From: Anderseniella sp.
GTDB taxonomy: Bacteria > Pseudomonadota > Alphaproteobacteria > Rhizobiales > Aestuariivirgaceae
Assembly: GCA_028289645.1 (NCBI GenBank)
Contig: JANQOK010000008.1
Span: 310,001 to 374,000, forward strand
DNA length: 64,000 nucleotides
Direction of reading: 5' to 3'
Part shown: positions 51,881 to 58,651 of the stretch, in pieces
Position numbering within the stretch: the first letter of the stretch is position 1
Layout: every line of letters starts with the position of its first letter
The notes under the pieces: model-generated
The model's input: only the letters and a program-made list of their open reading frames with translations
Databases searched by the model: none
Told to the model about the DNA's origin: nothing
Made by a program: the position numbers and the translations under genes

Positions 51881-52203
51881 TTTTCCGGCGGAAACATGCC
51901 GGCGCAGGTCTGCAAGGCGTTGGCCAGGAAATCGTCGTGCTTGGCCTGGTCGATCACGCCCTTGCTTAGCATGTCGGCAATGTCGGCGCTGCGCTTGGTG
52001 CGGCATTCTTCGAATTTCGGATTGACCGCCGGGGCATTGGCCGTGCCGGCGCTAATCACGCCGGCAGCGGCGACCGGACGTCCCGCCGTATCGGTGTTGT
52101 TCTGCTTGTGCCACGTCAGCGCCAGGCCGGACAGGGCCAGTACACAGATCAGGCCCGCTAGGAACCTGGCACCGTTCCTGTCCAGAAAGTGACGACTATC
52201 CAT
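51877..52203 (-). CDS. Small membrane-anchored protein, 108 aa, unknown
   Basis: Unknown protein. A short basic N terminus is followed by one membrane helix (FLAGLICVLALSGLALTW, about 14-31), an Ala/Gly-rich linker and a C-terminal domain with two Cys (FEECRTKRSADIADML and LQTCAGMFPPEN). It would face the periplasm. It lies 88 bp after the DUF6352 gene stop on the same strand and could be the last gene of that operon. Confidence 0.65.
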   Translation of the reverse strand: MDSRHFLDRNGARFLAGLICVLALSGLALTWHKQNNTDTAGRPVAAAGVISAGTANAPAVNPKFEECRTKRSADIADMLSKGVIDQAKHDDFLANALQTCAGMFPPEN

Positions 52204-52290
52204 TGTGCAATTCCTCCCCGCGTCTGCCCCGTTTGTTTGGCCCGTGAAAATCTGTCCCTGCTTTGGCGAGGCTCCAATTACTGTATTGTC

Positions 52291-53310
52291 TCAACTGCCG
52301 CGCTGCAATGGCAGGTTGATCAGCAGGTTCTGCGGCTTCATGTTCAATTTGCCGGCCGGTGACTTCGCCAGGCCAAGCCAGACCGGCTTGCCGCGGGCAC
52401 GCTCAATGACCGACTGTTGGTCGAGAATGTCCATGCGGAACAGGCCGATAATGCTGACCTGTTCCTCAAGCGACAGCTCGGCACCTTCGTAAAGTTTGTT
52501 CATCAGCTGAGTTGCCTGGGCGTCCATTCCGATGTGCCAGGTCCACTTGTCATCATCTATGCGCTGCACCGGCTGAACCCGGACGCTGACGCCGGTGAAG
52601 TGGTTGATCCAGTGTTCGATAACCCGGGCAAACGCGTCGTTGGCCGGCTGGGTGAAGCGAAAGTCGATCACCGTGTCGAATCGTTCAGCGCGGGTCCAGT
52701 ACATCTGCTTGTTGTCTTCGTCGAGCACATCCAGCTCGACTTCCTTAAGCGGTGTCGCCGCTTCCATGACAAGCTGGCCGAGGCCGCCCATGCCGCCGGT
52801 TTCGGCGAACATGTCGACAACTTCCTCATCAGCCAGCATCAGCTGACCGTCATCCGCAGACACATTCTGCGAACGGAAAAACAGCTCGGCCGCCCGCCAG
52901 CGCATCGGATCAGTCTGCCCATGCAGGATGCTGGCCAGAATGGCGTGCACGATCTGCTCGACGAACAACGGCGGCACATTGCCCGCTTCGCCGCGCACAA
53001 TTGCAAGGTACGCCTTTTCCAGTGTCTTCGACGCTACCAGAAGGTCGCGAAAGGCCAGGAACACCTTATAGTTCTGGCCGGCGTCGGCATCTTCGAATTC
53101 GGCCAGATTCTGCTGTGTCAGTTCAAGGTAAGGATTGTCGACCAGACGGGCATGTGCAACACGCTCCGCCTCGCAACTCTCCTCGATAGGGGCCAGTTCG
53201 GGGCGGGCAAAGTACGCCCTGAGATAGTCTGCCGTCACTTCCAACCCGCCGCGGCCCGGCAAACGGTTGAGCAGATAGGCCCCGGATGAATGCCATGCAC
53301 GTTCATTCAT
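52291..53310 (-). CDS. DUF6352 family protein
   Basis: A 339-residue protein recognised as DUF6352: WHSSGAYLLNRLPGRGGLEVTADYLRAYFARPELAPIEESCEAER is the conserved opening, followed by NYKVFLAFRDLL, LPP-type VPPLFVEQIVHAILASIL, RAAELFFRSQNVSADDGQLMLADEE and a C-terminal part with GMDAQATQLMNKLYEG. It is soluble, with no known catalytic residues. The start overlaps the DUF6505 gene by 8 bp. In the genomes I recall it occurs beside a biotin/lipoate-ligase-like gene and formate dehydrogenase. Confidence 0.7.
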   Translation of the reverse strand: MNERAWHSSGAYLLNRLPGRGGLEVTADYLRAYFARPELAPIEESCEAERVAHARLVDNPYLELTQQNLAEFEDADAGQNYKVFLAFRDLLVASKTLEKAYLAIVRGEAGNVPPLFVEQIVHAILASILHGQTDPMRWRAAELFFRSQNVSADDGQLMLADEEVVDMFAETGGMGGLGQLVMEAATPLKEVELDVLDEDNKQMYWTRAERFDTVIDFRFTQPANDAFARVIEHWINHFTGVSVRVQPVQRIDDDKWTWHIGMDAQATQLMNKLYEGAELSLEEQVSIIGLFRMDILDQQSVIERARGKPVWLGLAKSPAGKLNMKPQNLLINLPLQRGS

Positions 53311-53788
53311 CGGCTACATCCCAGATGCGGGTGTGCGGGCGCTCCTGCCCGGGTGGTGTGATTTCACGGTACTCCTCATGGATCGCCCCGTCTTCGGTAA
53401 GCGTGCGATGCACGGTGAGCAAGGTATTGAGCGGTTTGCCGACGGCGAGCTCGCATGAAAAATCCAGCTCTTCACGCGCAGCATGGCGCGCCGTGTCCAG
53501 ATCCGGCGCCTCGTAATCATCCACGAACAGCCGGGCCAGCGCATCGACCGCATCCTTCACTTCATCTTCACCAGCTTCGCCGACGGATACGAACGTCGCC
53601 CGACCCAGGCTGGGCAGCGCCAGGAACCCGTTGGCAAAGGCCTGCCGGGTCTTGCCCCTGATGTCTTCCATGCTGATACCGGTAAAGGCAAATGCACCTG
53701 ACAGGGCAATCTCGTCAGGCCCTGCCGGTGTGACGAACACATTGTCATCTGAACTGTCGAATCTGATGGTGCGCAAGATCTTGGTCAT
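53303..53788 (-). CDS. DUF6505 family protein
   Basis: A 161-residue soluble protein recognised as DUF6505: LRTIRFDSSDDNVF at the N terminus, FANGFLALPSLGRATFVSV in the middle and REELDFSCELAVGKPLNTLLTVHRTL, where Cys may be reactive. Function unknown. ATG 53788 overlaps the ligase-like gene stop (ATGA) and its end overlaps the DUF6352 gene by 8 bp, so all three are translationally coupled. Confidence 0.7.
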   Translation of the reverse strand: MTKILRTIRFDSSDDNVFVTPAGPDEIALSGAFAFTGISMEDIRGKTRQAFANGFLALPSLGRATFVSVGEAGEDEVKDAVDALARLFVDDYEAPDLDTARHAAREELDFSCELAVGKPLNTLLTVHRTLTEDGAIHEEYREITPPGQERPHTRIWDVADE

Positions 53789-54528
53789 GGCGCCCGATGC
53801 TCCACGACGGTTTCAACAAGCGCCAGCGCCTGCACCGGCCTGCCGGCGGGCGTGAACAGCAGGTTGCCCTCTTCGTCCATGCCGGTCACCCGGCCGCTCA
53901 CCGTGGCACCTGCATGGGAGACCGTCACGTCCTCGTTCGATCCCGTCGCCCGGCCGAGCCAGTTTTCGTGGACGCTCTTGAAACCTTCGTTCATCCAGCC
54001 GTCGATCCAGGTCAGGAAGTGCCGTGAAACGGACTCAAGCAGCATGGTACGGGTCACTTCGCCGGCACCTTCTTCATGCAAGGTGGTGCGGTCCGGCACT
54101 TCACCGGGATTGTCAACGGACAGGTCGAGCGTAATGGCCACGTCGAGGCCAAGCACCATCCATGCCGGCACCTGGTCGGCGCCCAGGTCCGCCGGCACGT
54201 CCAGCGTGATTCCGCCGGCCGAGGCTCCGTTGACAAGAATGTCGCCCGGCCAGCGATAATGAACACCGATCTCCGGCGGCGAGATGGCGCCGAATGCATC
54301 GCCGAATGCCACCGCCATAACATGACGCACCTGTGCTGCACGCGACAGCGGCACATCCGGTTCCAGCACGATGGCCATGTTGAGGCGGTCTTCCGACTGC
54401 GACCAGTACAGGTCACCGGCGCCTGCCTGGCCCGCGATAACGGCGGCCACGGCAACGCTTGCCGTGTCCGTGCCCGGTGCAACGGCGACGCCGCTCAGCA
54501 ATGGCGGAAAGGCCGGCTCTTCGTTCAT
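53785..54528 (-). CDS. Divergent biotin/lipoate-protein ligase family protein
   Basis: A 247-residue protein with the biotin/lipoate ligase fold. The segment HYRWPGDILVNGASAGG corresponds to the KWPND(I/V)...K..GI substrate site of BirA-type enzymes, but the Lys is Arg and Asn is Gly. The N-terminal GRGRxGRxW adenylate loop is not present; the region reads LYWSQSEDRLNMAIVLE. A small C-terminal barrel follows (DVTVSHAGATVSGRVTGMDEEGNLLF), as in BirA. It may modify or carry an unusual acyl or cofactor. It is the second gene of the four-gene block. Confidence 0.75.
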   Translation of the reverse strand: MNEEPAFPPLLSGVAVAPGTDTASVAVAAVIAGQAGAGDLYWSQSEDRLNMAIVLEPDVPLSRAAQVRHVMAVAFGDAFGAISPPEIGVHYRWPGDILVNGASAGGITLDVPADLGADQVPAWMVLGLDVAITLDLSVDNPGEVPDRTTLHEEGAGEVTRTMLLESVSRHFLTWIDGWMNEGFKSVHENWLGRATGSNEDVTVSHAGATVSGRVTGMDEEGNLLFTPAGRPVQALALVETVVEHRAP

Positions 54529-54533
54529 GACAG

Positions 54534-54725
54534 TCAGCCGAGATCAATCTCGCCGGTCACCGTATGGTCCAGCCCGATGTCGGCGCAGTCAATTGTCGCC
54601 GTTACCTTGACGCTGCCGGACGACTTGCCGGATGCGCGAATCGCCTCTTCGATTTTCTGTTGCGATGTCACGCCGACCTGCTTGAGGAACTTGCGCATCG
54701 ACATGTTGAACTTGTCGTCATCCAT
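54534..54725 (-). CDS. DUF6494 family small protein
   Basis: A 63-residue protein recognised as DUF6494: DDDKFNMSMRKFLKQVGVTSQQKIEEAIR is the helical N-terminal part and VKVTATIDCADIGLDHTVTGEIDL a beta-rich C-terminal part with one Cys. Function unknown. Start ATG 54725 with AGGGAAG upstream. It lies 5 bp before the ligase-like gene. Its size and lone Cys would suit a carrier or adaptor, but no modification motif is seen. Confidence 0.7.
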   Translation of the reverse strand: MDDDKFNMSMRKFLKQVGVTSQQKIEEAIRASGKSSGSVKVTATIDCADIGLDHTVTGEIDLG

Positions 54726-54816
54726 TTTCGGTACTTCCCTGTTGTTGAGGCTGGGTCCGGTAGGAACGCTGGCCTGGGCATGATCGCCGGTTGCAATGAC
54801 CAGCAACTATTGCGGT

Positions 54817-54939
54817 CTATTGGCGTACATTGTCAGTGGCGTACACATTGCTTGCCGAAAGCTCCAGCGAGGCAAGCCCGAAGTGTGCCCCAACGCCGAT
54901 AGCAGCCATGGCTGCACATGCCAGTACAAATGCTTTCAT
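54817..54939 (-). CDS. 40-aa small exported or membrane protein
   Basis: A very short protein: KAFVLACAAMAAIGVGAHFGL forms a signal-like or membrane helix, followed by a 19-residue polar tail. AGGAAGGGC at good distance precedes ATG 54939, which favours real translation over the longer in-frame reading to 55032. It lies between the WD40-cytochrome gene and DUF6494. Unknown function; might stabilise the membrane complex. Confidence 0.5.
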   Translation of the reverse strand: MKAFVLACAAMAAIGVGAHFGLASLELSASNVYATDNVRQ

Positions 54940-55039
54940 TGTAATGCCCTTCCTGTTTCCCCTGTCGCCCCGGCGGACCGCGGCTTGCGCCATCTTCCCA
55001 TTGATATAGGTATGGCATGCACCCGTGTGCAAACTGTTT

Positions 55040-56449
55040 TCACTCCGTTGCCTGCCCCGGCAAGCTTTTGGTCTTTTCCTTCAACCACGCAATCATTGCA
55101 TCACGTTCCTCGGCGTTGGACATTTTCTGCAACGGCATCTTGGTCCCGGGCACAAGATGCTGCGGACCCTTTTCAAACAGCTTGCCGATCGTCTCGGCAT
55201 TCCAGACGATGTCAGAGTCCAGCAGGGCCTTCGAATAGGGATATCCCGGCAAGGTGCCTGCCTCGCGGCCGAAAACACCGTAGAGGGTCGGCCCGGCGCG
55301 GTTGGCATCGTCCGGTGACAAGGTGTGGCAGACGGAGCATTTGCGGGCAAACTGGCGTTCCCCGACGCTCAGGCCCTCGTCGGCCTGGAAACGGCGCGGA
55401 AACTTGCCGCGGGCCGGCTCGAAATCACGGCCCGGGCGAAACTGCCAGTAGTGCACGGTGTCATCGAGCCCGCCCAGGTAAAGCGTGTCGCCGTCACCTG
55501 CAAACGTCAGCGCCCAGATCGGGCCGTACGGATTGTCGAGCAGTTTCACCGGTGTCCAGTCATTCATGTCATGCACGGAGACGATACCGTCGCCGCCGCC
55601 AAAGGCCAGGACCTTGTGTTCCGCCGACATGGCAACCGACAGGATGGGACGGTCGCGCTGCGCCAGTTGATGGGCGATCTCACCGCTTTCGATGTCAAGC
55701 ACAGCAGCGGTGCCGTTGAGGGCGCCAAAAGCGAGCTCCCTGCCCCCGGGCAATGCGGCCAGCACATTGATGCCCCAGCCATTGCGATAGACCACCCGTT
55801 GTTCGGAGCCGTCGCTGACCTTCCACTTGCGGATGGCGGCGTCCGTGCCGGTGGAATAGATGAACTGTCCGTCCGTCGAGAACACGGCCGCGTTGACCGT
55901 GTTGCGGTGGCCCTTGAGCACGTGCAGCAAGCGTCTTTCGGCCAGCGACCAGATCCGCAGCGTGCGGTCCCACGAGGCGGAGACTACGAGCTTGCCATCC
56001 GGTGACACGGCGAGATCCACCACTTTTAGATCATGGCCTTCGAACACATGCTCAACTGCGCCCGTTTTCAAATCCAGCAGGCGCACCATACCGTCATCAC
56101 TGCCGGTAACCGCATGCCGGCCATCTGGCAGCACCGCAACCGCGTTCACAGCCCCATCATGATCGGAGAAACGCTTGCGAAGGGCCGGGTTGGCCGCATC
56201 GGCAACATCCCAGTACATCATGGAATAGTCGAAACTGCCGGACACGATGCCGACGCCGTCGGGCGAGGTTGCCACCGACTTCACCGGCCCGCCGTGGCCT
56301 TTGAGATCGCCCTGCCCCGGCATGATCTCAGCCTGGACAGGCATGACAAGTGTCACAACCATCGTGATCACCACGAACTCGGCAAGCCGGATGAAACGGG
56401 CCTTCAGCAGGCCCCATGAAAGACTTCCGGGTACGCGATCACCAGTCAA
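55040..56449 (-). CDS. WD40-repeat/cytochrome c fusion protein in formate dehydrogenase operon
   Basis: The 469-residue exported protein has an N-terminal hydrophobic segment (residues 18-40, possible uncleaved anchor or signal). A beta-propeller of about seven WD40 repeats follows (45-345; SGSFDYSMMYWDV, TGSDDGMVRLLDL, SASWDRTLRIWSL). A C-terminal class I cytochrome c domain has haem motif CSVCH (about 381-385) and axial Met in PGTKMPLQKM. This is a periplasmic haem protein. Position directly after fdhC suggests electron transfer from formate dehydrogenase or quality control of the complex. Confidence 0.8.
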   Translation of the reverse strand: MTGDRVPGSLSWGLLKARFIRLAEFVVITMVVTLVMPVQAEIMPGQGDLKGHGGPVKSVATSPDGVGIVSGSFDYSMMYWDVADAANPALRKRFSDHDGAVNAVAVLPDGRHAVTGSDDGMVRLLDLKTGAVEHVFEGHDLKVVDLAVSPDGKLVVSASWDRTLRIWSLAERRLLHVLKGHRNTVNAAVFSTDGQFIYSTGTDAAIRKWKVSDGSEQRVVYRNGWGINVLAALPGGRELAFGALNGTAAVLDIESGEIAHQLAQRDRPILSVAMSAEHKVLAFGGGDGIVSVHDMNDWTPVKLLDNPYGPIWALTFAGDGDTLYLGGLDDTVHYWQFRPGRDFEPARGKFPRRFQADEGLSVGERQFARKCSVCHTLSPDDANRAGPTLYGVFGREAGTLPGYPYSKALLDSDIVWNAETIGKLFEKGPQHLVPGTKMPLQKMSNAEERDAMIAWLKEKTKSLPGQATE

Positions 56450-56467
56450 GTTTCCGACCCCGGCACA

Positions 56468-57574
56468 CTATTCCGCCGGCTGACTGGCCGAGCCTGCAGA
56501 AGGCGCTGACTTGGCATTCTGCTCCACCTCTTCCACCCACAGGCTGTGATGTTCGCGCGCCCAGTTGGTGTCCACCTCGCCGGAGCCCATGGCGTCAAAC
56601 GCCCCTTCCATACCGACAGAACCGATATAGATGTGCCCCAGTATTATGACGATGAACAAGACGCCGACAATACCGTGCCAGATCTGGTTGAGCTGCTGTT
56701 CCTGGAGCGGGGTCACGCTGGTCGGCAGATCGAAGCCGATGGCGTTCAGTGCAGCAAAGGTTTTTGCCATGAATGCCGTTTCAAACGGGAACATCAAGGC
56801 AATGCCGGACAGGGACACGGAGATGGTCAAAATCACCACGCTCCAGAACAGTATCTTCTGACCCGCATTGAATTTTTTCGCCGGCGGATGTGACCCCTTG
56901 GTGAACAGGCCGCCGCCCTTAAGGAGCCAGACCAGGTCATGGCGGTTGGGGAAATTGTGAACCACCCACAGTATGAAGGCCAGGGCAACGCCGAGCATGA
57001 AGGCGAACGAGAGATAGTTGTGCAGGTATTTGCCCCACAAGGTGATGGCGGCAAACGCCTCCTTGCCGATAACCGGCATCAGGGCATAGCGGCCAAACAG
57101 CATGTTCAAGCCGGACACGGCAAGTATCAGGAACGAACCGGCCATCAACCAGTGGGCAAAGCGCTCAAGTCCGTTGAAGCGTTCCATGGTCACGCCTGAG
57201 CGGCCGTGGTCGATCTTGATGCGCCCGCGCAGCACGAAGTACAGTGACAGCAGGAACAGGATGCCGAACAGCCCGTAAGCCGAATACAGTTTCAGCGGCC
57301 CGTTGCGAAACGCCCGATAGGCGGTATCGCCTTCCGACTGGATCAGGACAGCGGCATTCTTATCGGGAATCGAGACATTGCCGGTAGCCCCCTTGCGGAT
57401 CTGGCTCCAGAAACCTGTGTTCAAGTCATTGCTTTGGGCCTCGGTCGCCACATCCGGACCGGTCGTCTGGGCAACCGCAGGGGTGGCGTAGCTGCCGATA
57501 GCCAGCATTGTCACCGCTATCAGAGCCATGCATACGGTACGTATGGATTTCGCAATATCGGTACTGGATTTCAT
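56468..57574 (-). CDS. fdhC: Formate dehydrogenase cytochrome b556 (gamma) subunit
   Basis: A 368-residue subunit. The N-terminal 38 residues form a signal peptide ending in AVAQ, then a periplasmic stretch, then a FdnI/FdoI-type core with four membrane helices. Haem b ligands are the His in LERFAHWLMAG and further His in KYLHNYLSF, LSFAF..FILWVVHNF and WHGIVGVLF. It passes electrons from the Fe-S subunit to the quinone pool. It is longer than the E. coli homologue (~217 aa) because of the N-terminal extension and an Ala/Glu-rich C-terminal tail. It is 18 bp before the WD40-cytochrome gene. Confidence 0.9.
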   Translation of the reverse strand: MKSSTDIAKSIRTVCMALIAVTMLAIGSYATPAVAQTTGPDVATEAQSNDLNTGFWSQIRKGATGNVSIPDKNAAVLIQSEGDTAYRAFRNGPLKLYSAYGLFGILFLLSLYFVLRGRIKIDHGRSGVTMERFNGLERFAHWLMAGSFLILAVSGLNMLFGRYALMPVIGKEAFAAITLWGKYLHNYLSFAFMLGVALAFILWVVHNFPNRHDLVWLLKGGGLFTKGSHPPAKKFNAGQKILFWSVVILTISVSLSGIALMFPFETAFMAKTFAALNAIGFDLPTSVTPLQEQQLNQIWHGIVGVLFIVIILGHIYIGSVGMEGAFDAMGSGEVDTNWAREHHSLWVEEVEQNAKSAPSAGSASQPAE

Positions 57575-57648
57575 GATGCTGGTCCCCTTGGTTTGTCCGA
57601 ATAATACAAGAATTTGCCTGCCGCGTAATCAGCAGCTGTTATACGGGA

Positions 57649-57846
57649 TCATATGCTGCCACCACGCTGGATTTTCATGCGCTGGCGCAGCTGCTGGTTG
57701 GTCTCATCACTCAATGGTTCATCTGCCTTGCCGCTGTAAACGCCCTTTTCCTTCAGAAACGGGTTTTCGTTCTCGTGCTCCTGGCAACCTGCAAGCAAAC
57801 CGAGAAGCATCGCCAATACCAAGAACCGGACAGTTCGGATAGTCAT
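57649..57846 (-). CDS. Small lipoprotein in formate dehydrogenase operon
   Basis: A 65-residue lipoprotein: signal TIRTVRFLVLAMLLGLLAGC with lipobox LLAGC, followed by a polar tail (QEHENENPFLKEKGVYSGKADEPLSDETNQQLRQR). The tail pattern is reminiscent of c-type-free small FDH accessory proteins but I do not recognise a family. ATG 57846 has AAAGGGG nine bases upstream; ATG 57876 is the alternative. It lies between fdhB and fdhC, on the periplasmic side by prediction. Confidence 0.65.
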   Translation of the reverse strand: MTIRTVRFLVLAMLLGLLAGCQEHENENPFLKEKGVYSGKADEPLSDETNQQLRQRMKIQRGGSI

Positions 57847-57943
57847 CAACAAAGTCACCCCTTTCAGGCGCAGCATGGCTTAACAGGTGCCGGTACAGGT
57901 TCAACATGTACAGCCCGGCAATACAGCGGTCATCTGGAAGAAA

Positions 57944-57963
57944 GGCGGCGATTTCTCGCCGCC
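57944..57963 (-). terminator. Stem-loop after fdhB
   Basis: GGCGGCGA (57944-57951) pairs with TCGCCGCC (57956-57963) over a 4-base loop, followed on the minus strand by TTTCTT. It is 83 bp past the fdhB stop and upstream of the small lipoprotein gene, so it can reduce read-through into fdhC. Confidence 0.7.
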
Positions 57964-58045
57964 TCGTCCGGACATCTTCATGTCCATATCGTCGATGTAT
58001 CGGCCAGGAACCGCAAAGCAGTTCCTGGCAGTCTGATGTCGGTCT

Positions 58046-58639
58046 TTACGATCCGGAACCGGGATAGGCCTTACCCCATCCCCATGCACCCGAGCCGAAG
58101 CCACGGCCCACGACACGCTCACGGTAGATGTTGGCAACTTGGTCGCCATCACCGGCAAGCAATGCCTTGGTCGCGCACATTTCTGCGCACAAGGGCAATT
58201 TGCCCTCGGCCAGACGGTTGCGGCCATACTTCTTGAACTCCGTGTCGGAGTTGGCTTCTTCGGGACCACCGGCGCAGAAGGTACATTTGTCCATCTTGCC
58301 ACGTGAACCGAAGTTGCCGACCTGCGGGAACTGCGGCGCGCCAAACGGACACGCGTAGAAACAGTAACCACAGCCGATGCAGAGATCTTTGTTGTGCAGA
58401 ACCACGCCCTCGGCTGACTGATAGAAACAGTCGACCGGGCACACGGCCATGCACGGTGCATCCGAACAATGCATGCAAGCTACCGAGATCGAGCGTTCAC
58501 CGGGCTTGCCGTCATTGATGGTGACGACGCGGCGGCGGTTCACACCCCACGGAACTTCATGTTCGTTCTTACACGCGGTGACACAGGCGTTGCACTCAAT
58601 GCAACGTTCAGCATCACACAGGAACTTCATGCGAGCCAT
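58046..58639 (-). CDS. fdhB: Formate dehydrogenase iron-sulfur (beta) subunit
   Basis: A 197-residue ferredoxin-like subunit with four 4Fe-4S motifs: CIECNACVTACKNEH, CMHCSDAPCMAVCPVDC, CIGCGYCFYACPFGAP and CTFCAGG...LPLCAEMCATKAL. The C-terminal membrane helix of E. coli FdnH is absent. It relays electrons from the catalytic subunit to the cytochrome b. It starts 12 bp after the fdhA stop with GGAGGATAC as ribosome site. Confidence 0.95.
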   Translation of the reverse strand: MARMKFLCDAERCIECNACVTACKNEHEVPWGVNRRRVVTINDGKPGERSISVACMHCSDAPCMAVCPVDCFYQSAEGVVLHNKDLCIGCGYCFYACPFGAPQFPQVGNFGSRGKMDKCTFCAGGPEEANSDTEFKKYGRNRLAEGKLPLCAEMCATKALLAGDGDQVANIYRERVVGRGFGSGAWGWGKAYPGSGS

Positions 58640-58651
58640 TCTGTATCCTCC

